The translations under genes were made by a program, and so were the position numbers. The notes below the pieces were generated by a model. That model worked only from the letters and a program-made list of their open reading frames with translations, was not told where the DNA came from and searched no databases. From positions 310,001 to 374,000 of the forward strand of contig CAVZBR010000006.1 of the NCBI GenBank assembly GCA_963773585.1: 64,000 nucleotides of DNA, given 5' to 3'. The DNA is from CAVXJN01 sp963773585 (GTDB lineage Bacteria; Pseudomonadota; Gammaproteobacteria; JASBUN01). Below are positions 51,953 to 63,173 of this stretch, one piece after another (position 1 is the first letter of the stretch; the number at the start of each line of letters is the position of its first letter).

Positions 51953-54037
51953 GTGGACAAAGACAATCTATTGCGTGTCCTGATCGTCAACGACTCACTG
52001 GACAGCTCGGAAGCGCTGGCCAGTTCGCTGCGCAATGGCGGTTTTGCGCTGCGGCCCAGCCAAGTGTCGAGCGACGACGAACTGCAGGAAGCGGTAAAGG
52101 ATCAGACCCTGGATTTGATTCTTTGTGCCATCGACGCGCTCGACCCTGGTCTCATGCACGTGTTTGCCGCATTGCGCAAGGCGGAACGTGATATTCCGGT
52201 GCTCGCGGTCGCAGACGAGTTCGATCCCGAAATTCAAGCCGAAGTCCTGCGTGACGGCGCGCGCGACTTGGTGGTTTCCAACAATCCCGAGCATCTGCAA
52301 CTGGCGGTCTCGCGAGAGTTGGGATCACTTGAGGCGCGACGTCGCCTGCGGCAGGTCGAAAAAACCATGCGCGAAAGCGAAAAGCGTTGCCGCACGTTGC
52401 TCGACAGCTCCCGCGACGCCATCACTTATGTCCACGACGGCATGCACATCTATGCCAATCCGGTTTACCTGGAAATGTTTGGCCTGCACGAGTTGGACGA
52501 TCTCGAGGGCATGCCGATCATGGACATGGTCGCACCGGACCACCACTCCGAGTTCAAAGAATTTCTGCGCAACTTTTCCAAGGGCCAATCTGCGAAGGAC
52601 GAACTTAATGTGATCGGCCTCAAGGCCGACGGCGAGCGCTTCAAAGCGCGCATGGAACTCACCCCGGCCAGCATCGAAGGCGAGCCCTGTACCCAAATCA
52701 TCATTCGTAACAAGGTGTCGGACCAGGAACTGGAGAACAAACTCAAATTCCTGAGCAATCAGGATCTGCTGACAGGCCTATATAACCGTCAATATTTCAT
52801 GGACGAGCTGGAACACGTTATCGCGGCAGCCGCAAACGACGGCACGGTCGGCAGTGTGCTGTACATCGAACCGGACCGGTTCAAGGACATCAGTTCGAAA
52901 CTCGGAATCGCCGGTAGCGACCTGGTGCTTAGCGACCTCGCCGGTGTATTGCGCGGCACTTTGGGAGAATCCTGCGTCGCGGCTCGATTCTCCGATCAGA
53001 CCTTCACAGTTCTGTGTCGCGAAACTGTCGGGGAGATCGCCGAAGTCTTAGCCGAGCAAATCCGCTCGTCCATCGAATCCCATATCTCTGACGTCAACGG
53101 ACAGTCGGTGACGGCCACGTGCAGCATCGGAATCAGCACCGTCGGCGAAATCGCCAACGATGCGCAACAGGTACTGTCACGTGCCCAACTGGCCTGCGAG
53201 AATGCCCGCAGAAAGGGCGGCAACTGCATCCACCAGCACGACCCTGTTACTGAAGAAAAGGCAGGTCGCGAACGCGACGAACAGTGGAACAAGCGAGTAC
53301 GCGAAGCGCTTGAGAAAAACGAGTTTTGGCTCGTGTACCAACCCATCGCCAGTCTGCACGGGGAAACACAGGAAAAGTACGAAGTGCTGGTGCGCATGGC
53401 CGACGAAGAAGGCAATGAAGTGCTGCCGGGACAGTTCCTACCGGCTGCCGAAAGCGCCAACTTGATCGGCGAAGTCGACCGTTGGGTGATGCGCCGGGCC
53501 ATCGAAGTCTTGACCGAGCGTCGCCGCGGTGGCCACGACACGGTGTTCTTCATCAAGCTTTCGGTCAAGACCTTGGCCGATGCCACCCTGCTTTCGTGGA
53601 TCAGCGAACAGCTCAAGACGGCCCGCCTAGAGGGTGATTCCATCGTATTCGAACTGTCAGAATCCTCCGCGGTCACCAATCTCAAGCAAGCCAAAGCATT
53701 TCACAGCGGACTTCAGGAACTGCGCTGTGGTTTGGCGCTGGAACATTTCGGTAGCGGAGTGAATTCCTTGCAGTTGCTCAAACATCTGCCCGCCGATTAT
53801 CTGAAGATCGACGGCTCCTTCATGCACAATCTGGCAGGAAGTACCCAGAACCAGGAAATGGTCAAATCCATTACCGAGACAGCCCATTCCATGGGTAAGA
53901 CCACCATCGCCGAGTATGTGGAAGACGCCAGCAGCCTGGCCGTGCTGTGGCAATGCGGCGTCAACTACATTCAGGGCCACTTCCTGCAGTCCCCGGGGGA
54001 AGAAATGAACTTCGACTTCCAGGGCGAGGAAGCATAG
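51953..54037 (+). CDS. fimX: FimX-type protein (REC-PAS-GGDEF-EAL, degenerate)
   Basis: 694-residue c-di-GMP receptor of the FimX family, which controls type IV pilus assembly in Pseudomonas and Xanthomonas. Order: degenerate receiver (1-120, no usual acceptor Asp motif), PAS (about 135-260), GGDEF-like (265-425) with SDQTF (347-351) in place of GGDEF, and EAL-like (440-690). In the last, EAL is EVL (477-479), VNLS is IKLS, and DDFG is EHFG, so both enzyme activities should be lost. The ending VNYIQGHFLQSPG followed by NFDF matches FimX. Start is GTG at 51953, preceded by AAGGA. No pilus genes are adjacent. Confidence 0.88.
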   Translation: MDKDNLLRVLIVNDSLDSSEALASSLRNGGFALRPSQVSSDDELQEAVKDQTLDLILCAIDALDPGLMHVFAALRKAERDIPVLAVADEFDPEIQAEVLRDGARDLVVSNNPEHLQLAVSRELGSLEARRRLRQVEKTMRESEKRCRTLLDSSRDAITYVHDGMHIYANPVYLEMFGLHELDDLEGMPIMDMVAPDHHSEFKEFLRNFSKGQSAKDELNVIGLKADGERFKARMELTPASIEGEPCTQIIIRNKVSDQELENKLKFLSNQDLLTGLYNRQYFMDELEHVIAAAANDGTVGSVLYIEPDRFKDISSKLGIAGSDLVLSDLAGVLRGTLGESCVAARFSDQTFTVLCRETVGEIAEVLAEQIRSSIESHISDVNGQSVTATCSIGISTVGEIANDAQQVLSRAQLACENARRKGGNCIHQHDPVTEEKAGRERDEQWNKRVREALEKNEFWLVYQPIASLHGETQEKYEVLVRMADEEGNEVLPGQFLPAAESANLIGEVDRWVMRRAIEVLTERRRGGHDTVFFIKLSVKTLADATLLSWISEQLKTARLEGDSIVFELSESSAVTNLKQAKAFHSGLQELRCGLALEHFGSGVNSLQLLKHLPADYLKIDGSFMHNLAGSTQNQEMVKSITETAHSMGKTTIAEYVEDASSLAVLWQCGVNYIQGHFLQSPGEEMNFDFQGEEA

Positions 54038-54041
54038 AACT

Positions 54042-55283
54042 TCAATCCAGAACGTGGGAAACCAGACCGTCGCCGAGCTTCGGTTCGAACCAAGTCGACT
54101 TCGGCGGCATGACTTCATTGGCATCCGCTACCGCCATCAGATCCTGCATTGCCGTCGGGTACAGCGAGAAAGCTACCGACATGTCGCCGCTGTCGACTCG
54201 CCTTTCCAGTTCGCCCAGACCACGAATACCACCGACAAAGTCGATCCGCTCGTCGCGGCGGGGATCGTCAATACCAAGAATCGGGCTGATGAGATTGTCC
54301 GCCAGCAGACTCACATCCAGCCGTGCCACGGGATCGTCAACTGGCACGCGATCCTGCGGTAGGCCCAGTCGATACCATTGACCGCCGAGATACATGCCGA
54401 ATTCGGCCGCCTGCCTGGGACGTACTGCCTCCGACTGCGCCGACACCTGGAAACGCTCGCTGACCAGAGCCAGAAACGCCTCTGTGGAATGGCCATTAAG
54501 GTCCTTGACGACACGGTTGTAATCCAAAATCTGCATCTGGTCGTCGGGAAACAAAACGGACAGGAAATAGTTATAGCTTTCTTCGCCACTATGACTTGGA
54601 TTGGCAGCGGTACGCAGCGCCGCAACCCGCGAGGCGGCCGCGGAACGATGGTGACCGTCGGCGATATACAGACAGCCCATGGCGTCGAAGCTGCCGGTCA
54701 GGGTGTCGATCGCCGCGGTATCGCTTACTACCCACAAGGTGTGGCGCACACCATCGTCGGCCGTCAGGTCATATGCCGGCTTTTCGTGGGTTACAGCCTC
54801 CAGAAGCCGATCGACCGCAACATGATGACGATAGGTCAGAAAGACCGGGCCGGTCTGGGCGTTGAGGGCGTCAATCTGGCGGACCCGATCATCCTCTTTC
54901 TGCGGCCGGGTAAACTCGTGTTTGCGGATACGGTTACTGTCGTAGTCGGCAACCGAGGCCACCGCTACCAAGCCGGTCTGCGTGTGGTCGCCCATGGTGA
55001 GCCGATACACGTAGTAACAGTCCCGCGGGTCCCGGACCAGCACGTCCTCGTCGATCATGCGGAGCAGATTCTGGGCACCCTTTTCGTACACCTTCGCATC
55101 ATAGGGGTCGGTATCGGCCGGCAGATCGATCTCCGGCTTGGAGATGTGCAGAAAACTCCACGGTCGTCCTTCCGCGCGAAGGCGCGCTTCTGCAGTCGTT
55201 AGGACGTCGTAAGGCGGCGCAACCACGTCCTGCGCACGCTCAGGTGCAGGACGCAGCCCGCGGAAAGGTCGAATCAAGGTCAT
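54042..55283 (-). CDS. DUF1015 family protein
   Basis: 413-residue cytoplasmic protein of the widespread DUF1015 family, whose function is not settled. The family blocks RPFRGLRPAP, VVAPPYDVL, RHEFTRPQKEDDR-like RKHEFTRPQKEDD and IADGHHRSAAA are all present. The ATG at 55283 (MTLIRPFRGL) is the standard start; upstream in-frame sequence enters the intergenic region. It is convergent with fimX (4 bp apart) and divergent from the adenylate cyclase. Confidence 0.88.
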   Translation of the reverse strand: MTLIRPFRGLRPAPERAQDVVAPPYDVLTTAEARLRAEGRPWSFLHISKPEIDLPADTDPYDAKVYEKGAQNLLRMIDEDVLVRDPRDCYYVYRLTMGDHTQTGLVAVASVADYDSNRIRKHEFTRPQKEDDRVRQIDALNAQTGPVFLTYRHHVAVDRLLEAVTHEKPAYDLTADDGVRHTLWVVSDTAAIDTLTGSFDAMGCLYIADGHHRSAAASRVAALRTAANPSHSGEESYNYFLSVLFPDDQMQILDYNRVVKDLNGHSTEAFLALVSERFQVSAQSEAVRPRQAAEFGMYLGGQWYRLGLPQDRVPVDDPVARLDVSLLADNLISPILGIDDPRRDERIDFVGGIRGLGELERRVDSGDMSVAFSLYPTAMQDLMAVADANEVMPPKSTWFEPKLGDGLVSHVLD

Positions 55284-55497
55284 GACGGCATCCGAATTGT
55301 CACAAACGGAGTATTGTAACGGCGCGGCTCTTGTGATGCACGGCGTCGGAAGGCGAGCGCGATGCTTGCCGCGCCCGAAGAACTGAGCGGTTCGGCGACG
55401 CCGGGTTTCCATGTATTTTCGAAGGTCATGATCCACGGCACGACCGATTCTCTCAGCATCCGCAAATCGGCACGTTGTCGAGATCGTGGCGGGCACG

Positions 55498-55506
55498 TGT
55501 TATCAT
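55498..55506 (+). promoter_or_regulatory. Extended -10 promoter element of the adenylate cyclase gene
   Basis: TGTTATCAT has the TGn-TATnnT form of an extended -10 box, 33 bases before the cyclase ATG, placing the transcript start near 55513. The upstream TTGTCG is 20 bases away, too far for an ideal -35, which suits an extended -10 promoter. Confidence 0.45.
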
Positions 55507-55538
55507 GTTCCGAGCTTTTCGAGGCCCGGCGACCGAAA

Positions 55539-57113
55539 ATGGAGTTTTCAGATCTGAAAAACACTCGGGGCCATAGCGCCACTTCCAATGCGAACATCGC
55601 TGAACCCAACGACCAACCGGCCGGTTGGCGTCGCGTGCTCGATGCCGTCATACAGTTGCCGGGGCGCCTACCCTTCGCGGCCCGTCTCGCTGTTTCCATC
55701 AGCCTTTTGATCAGTGTGGTGATGTTGCTCACCGGGGCGCTGATGATCCGCAATCAGTCGGAGCTGCTGGAACGCAACATGCGCACCTTTGGGCAAACCG
55801 TCGTGCAGCAGGCAGCGGAATCGGCCAAAGAACCGTTGTTGGCGAATGACAGCCTGCTGTTGCAGGTGCTCACCGCCAACCTGGCGAGCAGCGATCAAAT
55901 TGTCGGTACCGGAATTTATTCGAAGGAAGGTCGCCTGCTCGCGCGGGCGGGTCTGAGTCCTTTCCAGGCCGGCGCGCCTTTCAGCGGGCGTTCCGAACCG
56001 TTCCTGGACGACAGCGATCACACGATCAGCTGGCAATGGAAGCGCAGCACGCACAATCCGGTGGACGCTATCGCATTCGTCAGCCCGGTTCGCTTTCGCG
56101 ATGTCGTGGTGGGCTACGCCATTATTTCCTTCAGCCGCGAGCTCATGACTCAAACGTTGCGGGAATCGTTGCACTCGATCGTCAAAATCACGCTGGTGCT
56201 TGTAAGTCTGGGCGTGCTGCTGTCCTACTTGTTGGGACAGCGGCTGACCCGTCCGATTCGTAACTTGCTCGCCATGAGTCGCGCCATCGGCTCCGGTTTA
56301 TACGAATACCGGATCACTGAACGGCGCCATGACGAAATCGGTTATTTGATGCATTCATTCAACGCAATGGCGGAAGGTCTGCTACAGAAGCGCCAAGTCG
56401 AGCAAGCGTTGTCGCGCTACGTGCCACCGGAAGTCGCACGGCGCGTGGTTGCGGGCCTCGAGCCGGTCGAACTCGGGGGCAACCAAGCATACGGCAGCGT
56501 CATGTTCGTCGACATCGTAGATTTCACTGCGCGCTCAGAGACCATGCCTCCGGAAAAAGTGGCTGTCTTGTTGAATGAATTCTACCGCGCCATCAGTAGT
56601 GCAGCATCCCTGTACCACGGCACCATCGACAAATATATGGGCGATTGTGCCATGGTGGTATTCGGAGTGCCGGACGCGGACGAAGAGCATGCGTTCCACG
56701 CTATCGCCTGCGCCGTGTTTTTCCAGCAGCTTGCACGTCAGCTCAATCGCGAGCGTCGTGCCAACGGTCTACCGCCGATGCACTACAGAATCGGTGTCAA
56801 CGCGGGCGAAATGCTGGCCGGAAACATCGGCACCCAGGAACGCGTGCAATATACCGTGGTTGGCGACAGCGTAAACCTTGCGTCCCGCCTTTGCTCGGTT
56901 TCCACTGCCGGGCAAATCATTATCAGCGAACAGATGTTGGCGTTTCCCGGCGTCAAAGAAGGCACCATGGTGCGGGAGTTCGAATCCATCCGTATCCGCG
57001 GTAAAGCCGAGCCCGTCTCCACGTTTCTGGTTGAAGGTTTGCGCACGCCCCACGATACCGATATGCGGGACCGACTGCGTACAATTGCCGATCATCAGCG
57101 GAACTGGGCATGA
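55539..57113 (+). CDS. Membrane class III adenylate/guanylate cyclase
   Basis: 524-residue inner-membrane sensor cyclase. A first membrane helix (about 48-70) and a second (about 210-232) enclose a periplasmic sensor domain of about 140 residues. A HAMP segment follows (LTRPIRNLLAMSRAIGSG), then the class III catalytic domain (about 310-500). Metal aspartate 325 (FVDIVDFTAR), DKYMGDCAMVVFG, and VNLASRLCSVS supply metal, base and transition-state residues; the Lys in DKYMGD suggests ATP as substrate. The ATG at 55539 gives a basic N-terminus before the helix; a longer form from 55362 is unlikely. It is coupled by ATGA to the lipoprotein gene. Confidence 0.88.
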   Translation: MEFSDLKNTRGHSATSNANIAEPNDQPAGWRRVLDAVIQLPGRLPFAARLAVSISLLISVVMLLTGALMIRNQSELLERNMRTFGQTVVQQAAESAKEPLLANDSLLLQVLTANLASSDQIVGTGIYSKEGRLLARAGLSPFQAGAPFSGRSEPFLDDSDHTISWQWKRSTHNPVDAIAFVSPVRFRDVVVGYAIISFSRELMTQTLRESLHSIVKITLVLVSLGVLLSYLLGQRLTRPIRNLLAMSRAIGSGLYEYRITERRHDEIGYLMHSFNAMAEGLLQKRQVEQALSRYVPPEVARRVVAGLEPVELGGNQAYGSVMFVDIVDFTARSETMPPEKVAVLLNEFYRAISSAASLYHGTIDKYMGDCAMVVFGVPDADEEHAFHAIACAVFFQQLARQLNRERRANGLPPMHYRIGVNAGEMLAGNIGTQERVQYTVVGDSVNLASRLCSVSTAGQIIISEQMLAFPGVKEGTMVREFESIRIRGKAEPVSTFLVEGLRTPHDTDMRDRLRTIADHQRNWA

Positions 57114-58189
57114 AAGCCGTACACTTGTTCGCCGCCGCTGCGTTGCTGGCGGCGCTGAGCGGTTGCACTGAACTCATTACAATACCGCGCGCGGTGGACG
57201 ACGTGCGCATCGAGCGCTGGTTGTCCGAGCAGCGTTACGGCAAAGTGCTGGAAGTGCTGGAGCGTCGTGCCCAGAACGGTAACGAACTCGAAGTGGAAAA
57301 GCGTCTTGAAGAGGTCCGCGCCCGCGCTGCCGACTACGACCGCGAACAAGCACAAACAGCCACGAAACTGCTCGACGCGGACAAACTCAACGAAGCCGAA
57401 GTAGTCCTCAATATGGCGATCGGCCATTATCCCGACGGACCGAAACTGCAGCAGGCTGCAGCCCGGTTGCGCGCCCTGCGCCAAGCCAAGATCGACGCGT
57501 TGGAAGCCAAACTTCTGCTGGCACAGGCCGATTGGCTTGCCGCAAGTGTGCCGATCTACGAACGTCTGGCACAAGTCGAGCCGTCCAATCTGGACGCCAT
57601 CTGGCAGGCCAAGCGTATGGAACAGGAGCGGGACCATGTCGCCCAGCGCCTGGCGAGCCTAGGCTTGACCGCGCACGCCTCCGGCGACAAGGTGGCTGCG
57701 GTACGATACCTCAAATCCGCCAATCAGCTCGTACCGAGCGAACCCGTGCACGACGTGCTTACACACCTGGGCAAACAGGAAAAGCAAAAAAAAGAACAAA
57801 AGAAGGCGCGCGAAGAAAAAGTCGCCAACAAAAAACGGCGCGATGAAGCGGAACAACTCGCGCAGCAGGCGCGCAAAGAACTGCAACATTCGCAGCTGGT
57901 TTCAGCCCGCGATCATGTCGATCAACTGCAAGACGTGGACCCGGACTTTTATCAACTTGATTCGCTGCGCTTTCGTGTGGAACGGGCAATCCAAACACGT
58001 GTCGCATCGCTGCTCAAGACCGGCGACGACCATTACGCCGACGGCAGAATCGCAGAAGCCAAGCGGGTCTGGGAGGCGGGATTGGAACTTGCGCCGGATG
58101 ATGCAGAACTTCTCGCCAGGGTAGAACGCGCGCAACGGGTTTTAACCCGCTTGCGCCAGCTGCGCGAAGACCGCAGCAACAGCAATTGA
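57110..58189 (+). CDS. TPR/coiled-coil lipoprotein
   Basis: 359-residue lipoprotein. The signal peptide ends in the lipobox LSGC (Cys19), so it is anchored to a membrane from the periplasmic side. The body has tetratricopeptide-like helical repeats (about 40-210 and 290-350), separated by a strongly charged Lys/Glu-rich coiled-coil (about 222-265, KQEKQKKEQKKAREEK). The start overlaps the adenylate cyclase stop by 4 bp, so the two are made together, and it may feed a periplasmic signal to the cyclase sensor domain (inference). I do not recognise a named family. Confidence 0.78.
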   Translation: MKAVHLFAAAALLAALSGCTELITIPRAVDDVRIERWLSEQRYGKVLEVLERRAQNGNELEVEKRLEEVRARAADYDREQAQTATKLLDADKLNEAEVVLNMAIGHYPDGPKLQQAAARLRALRQAKIDALEAKLLLAQADWLAASVPIYERLAQVEPSNLDAIWQAKRMEQERDHVAQRLASLGLTAHASGDKVAAVRYLKSANQLVPSEPVHDVLTHLGKQEKQKKEQKKAREEKVANKKRRDEAEQLAQQARKELQHSQLVSARDHVDQLQDVDPDFYQLDSLRFRVERAIQTRVASLLKTGDDHYADGRIAEAKRVWEAGLELAPDDAELLARVERAQRVLTRLRQLREDRSNSN

Positions 58190-58207
58190 ACATTCGCGCA
58201 AGCGATT

Positions 58208-60463
58208 CTAGTTTTCCGCTACTGTCATTCGCTCCACTTTTCGAAATCCGCGCGGCAGCTTGAGTCCGCGACGGCCACGCTCCCCTGCGTACTCATCCAC
58301 CTCGCTGCCTTTCAGCGTCTTATGTCGCTGCCCCGAATAGATCGTCAAACTTTCACCATCCTGCACGCATGCGATTGCCGCCACGAATTCCTCCCGCGCA
58401 GCCACTTTGGCCGACGGTATGGACATGATCTTCACCCCTTTCCCTTTAGGCAATTCGGGCAACTCGGCAAGCGCGACCACCAACATGTTGCCTTCAGTGG
58501 ATACGGCCACCACCCAGTCGTCATCGTGGCTGCGCACCGGAACAGGCGGCAATACGCGCGCACCTCTGGGTACGCTCATGATTTTCTTTCCGGACTTATT
58601 GCGGGTCACCATTTCCTCGAACTTGGCAACGAATCCAAAGCCGGCGTCGCTCGCCAACAAGAACCGGTCTTCCGGCGCGCCCATCAGCACACCGACGAAA
58701 CTCGCGCCTTCCGGTGGCTTCAAGCGACCGCTCAACGGTTCTCCCTGCCCGCGAGCGGACGGCAGTGTATGCGCGGGAACCGCGTAGGTTCGGCCGGTCG
58801 AATCGAGAAACACCGCCAGCTGATTGGTGCGCCCCATCGCGGCGGCCTGGAATCCGTCCCCGGATTTGAAACTCAGCATCCGAGGATCGAGTTCGTGCCC
58901 TTTCGCCGCGCGGACCCAACCTCGTTCCGAAAGCACCACCGTCACCGCTTCGCTTGGCACCAGTTCGGTGACGTCCAGCGCTTGGGCAGCGGCGCGAGAC
59001 ACCAAGGGCGAGCGGCGGTCGTCGCCGAATTTTTCCGCGTCGGCTTCGATTTCCTTGCGGATCAGCGTCTTCATTCGCTGCCGCGACTGGAGTGTTTTGT
59101 TCAGCCAGGCTCGTTCTTCCGCAAGTTCCTTTTGCTCCGCGCGGATTTTGATTTCCTCAAGTCGCGCCAACTGACGCAGTTTCGTGTCGAGAATATAATC
59201 GGCCTGAAGGTCGCTGAGATCAAAGCGAGTGATCAAGGCCGGCTTCGGCTCATCCTCGGTGCGAATGATGTGTATCACTTCATCGATATTGAGAAACGCG
59301 ACCAGAAGTCCGTCAAGCAAATGCAATCGCCTGTCGACTTTGTCCAAACGGTAATTGAGCCGGCGGCGAACGGTTTCAAACCGATATTCCAGCCACTCGC
59401 TCAATATACCGCGCAGGTCCTTCACCTGCGGCCTGCCGCTCAAACCGATCATATTCAGATTGACACGGTAGGTCCGTTCAAGATCCGTGGTCGCGAATAG
59501 ATGCGCCATCAACGCCTCGGTATCGATCCGGTTGGAACGGGGGACAATGACAAGTCTGGTCGGATTCTCGTGATCCGATTCATCGCGCAGGTCCTCGACC
59601 ATCGGCAGCTTTTTGGCCTGCATCTGCTGTGCGATCTGCTCCAATAATCTCGCGCCGGACACCTGATAGGGTAGTGCCGTGACCACCAGCTCGCCGTTTT
59701 CGATTTCATAGCGGGCGCGCATGCGAATGCTGCCGTTGCCACTGCGATACATGGCAAGAATCTCGTCGCGGGGCGTGATGATTTCAGCTTCAGTGGGATA
59801 GTCGGGTGCGATGACGTGTTCGCAGAGCACTTCGACGCTCGCCTTGGGATCTTCGAGCAAACGAATACAGGCGCTTGCGACTTCGCGAAGATTATGCGGC
59901 GGAATATCGGTCGCCATGCCGACCGCGATTCCGGACCCGCCGTTGAGCAATACATTAGGCAGGCGGGCGGGAAGCAACTGCGGCTCATCAAGCGTGCCGT
60001 CGAAGTTCGGTATCCAATCCACCGTGCCCTGGCCGAGTTCGGCGAGCAGCACTTCAGCGTAGGCACCCAGCCTCGCTTCTGTGTACCGCATCGCGGCGAA
60101 CGATTTCGGATCGTCCGGCGAGCCCCAGTTCCCTTGCCCATCGATCAGCGGATAACGGTAGGAAAACGACTGTGCCATCAACACCATGGCTTCATAGCAG
60201 GCGGAGTCGCCGTGAGGATGAAACTTGCCGAGAACGTCGCCCACGGTGCGGGCGGATTTTTTGTATTTCGCCGCAGCCGACAATCCTAGCTCCGACATGG
60301 CGTAGACGATGCGTCGCTGCACCGGTTTCAGACCGTCTGCGACATTCGGTAGCGCGCGGTCGAGAATCACGTACATGGAGTAATCCAGGTACGCTTTTTC
60401 GGTAAATTGCTTCAGGGGCAATCGTTCGACGCCCTCGAAATCAAATTGCGGGGTTTCGCTCAT
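58208..60463 (-). CDS. parC: DNA topoisomerase IV subunit A
   Basis: 751-residue subunit that cuts and rejoins DNA to unlink daughter chromosomes. The catalytic tyrosine lies in AAMRYTEARLG. The quinolone-resistance region reads LGKFHPHGDSACYEA, with the Ser and Glu of the sensitive type. The short C-terminal domain and the missing GyrA-box pattern separate it from GyrA. The ATG at 60463 (MSETPQFDFEG) has GGAA six bases upstream; the TTG at 60478 is less likely. It lies downstream of parE on the same strand. Confidence 0.95.
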   Translation of the reverse strand: MSETPQFDFEGVERLPLKQFTEKAYLDYSMYVILDRALPNVADGLKPVQRRIVYAMSELGLSAAAKYKKSARTVGDVLGKFHPHGDSACYEAMVLMAQSFSYRYPLIDGQGNWGSPDDPKSFAAMRYTEARLGAYAEVLLAELGQGTVDWIPNFDGTLDEPQLLPARLPNVLLNGGSGIAVGMATDIPPHNLREVASACIRLLEDPKASVEVLCEHVIAPDYPTEAEIITPRDEILAMYRSGNGSIRMRARYEIENGELVVTALPYQVSGARLLEQIAQQMQAKKLPMVEDLRDESDHENPTRLVIVPRSNRIDTEALMAHLFATTDLERTYRVNLNMIGLSGRPQVKDLRGILSEWLEYRFETVRRRLNYRLDKVDRRLHLLDGLLVAFLNIDEVIHIIRTEDEPKPALITRFDLSDLQADYILDTKLRQLARLEEIKIRAEQKELAEERAWLNKTLQSRQRMKTLIRKEIEADAEKFGDDRRSPLVSRAAAQALDVTELVPSEAVTVVLSERGWVRAAKGHELDPRMLSFKSGDGFQAAAMGRTNQLAVFLDSTGRTYAVPAHTLPSARGQGEPLSGRLKPPEGASFVGVLMGAPEDRFLLASDAGFGFVAKFEEMVTRNKSGKKIMSVPRGARVLPPVPVRSHDDDWVVAVSTEGNMLVVALAELPELPKGKGVKIMSIPSAKVAAREEFVAAIACVQDGESLTIYSGQRHKTLKGSEVDEYAGERGRRGLKLPRGFRKVERMTVAEN

Positions 60464-60520
60464 ATTGTTTCCGTTCAACTCGATCGATCTGGGCTCGGCG
60501 GTAGCGGCGCGGCGCTCTGC

Positions 60521-62416
<1,896 letters not shown>

Positions 62417-62444
62417 TGATCTGACCGTTGAGGTGTAGGAGGCG

Positions 62445-62999
62445 TCAATTCACGTACGAGGAATCGTGCACGGACGGAGGGTTGGCAATGCGCCGGACGA
62501 TCTGTTTGGGATCGAAACGAACGACCGGCCCATCGCAGACGTAGTAGTCCACGAGGTCGCGCCGATAGCGAAACGCCGCCTCGCTATGAATGTCGTGCCA
62601 GCCGCTGTCCTGCATCCGCTGGAACGGCCCGGCACCGGTTCCGAAGGCATAGGTCTTGTACTGTCGCTTGTCGCAGCGAATGCCTTCATAGAAGGCATTG
62701 CGGACACCGTCCTCGGAGTCGATCACGACGGTATAGCGGGCCACTTGGTCCTCGCCGCCGACTGACACCGACTGCCTATCGATGTAGTACCGGTAACCAT
62801 CGAACTGAGTGTCGAGGCTGACCAGGTTATTGGTTGTCGGAAACGCCGGAACGTCGAGCTTTTGCTCCTGCCATGGCTTGCCGGGCTGATATTCCGGAAG
62901 CTTGTCCATTCCGCTTTCATCCTCAGCGAGCGCCGGACTCAACGCACAAGCCAGCAACAGCACACCGACTAGGCGACATGGGAAATTGGATGAATTCAT
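62445..62999 (-). CDS. CNP1-like exported protein
   Basis: 184-residue periplasmic protein resembling the CNP1-like family, whose function is unclear. A Sec signal peptide (about 1-25, LLLACALSPALA) is followed by an acidic segment and one beta-rich domain (YRYYIDRQSVSV, VARYTVVIDSEDGVRNAFYEGIRCDKRQYKTYAFG-type block). Two cysteines (in IRCDKRQ and YYVCDGP) might form a disulfide. The ATG at 62999 provides the signal peptide. It lies 28 bp upstream of parE. Confidence 0.8.
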   Translation of the reverse strand: MNSSNFPCRLVGVLLLACALSPALAEDESGMDKLPEYQPGKPWQEQKLDVPAFPTTNNLVSLDTQFDGYRYYIDRQSVSVGGEDQVARYTVVIDSEDGVRNAFYEGIRCDKRQYKTYAFGTGAGPFQRMQDSGWHDIHSEAAFRYRRDLVDYYVCDGPVVRFDPKQIVRRIANPPSVHDSSYVN

Positions 63000-63173
63000 A
63001 GAGAGGGGACCAGGAAGCCAGACCAAGCCTAGGATTTTAAGCGGCTACAGTGTAGCGTGCCTAGCGCCATCAGGCGAGAACCGAATTTCGGGTTCGAGAC
63101 CGGTCCCGGAAACAAGAAAGATCCGCGAGCCGTTCAGCAGCCGGCCCTTGGCAACAGTGAAGATTGGAGCGCT

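Noticed and set aside
58322..59500. Plus-strand frame of 392 codons opposite parC.
   Set aside because: parC motifs fill the minus strand here; the plus frame shows no domain.
63074..63130. T-arm-like sequence (gggttcgagacc) suggesting a tRNA between the CNP1-like and DUF3501 genes.
   Set aside because: The flanking bases do not form a five-pair T stem or an acceptor stem, and no anticodon arm can be drawn; it is probably a chance hairpin.
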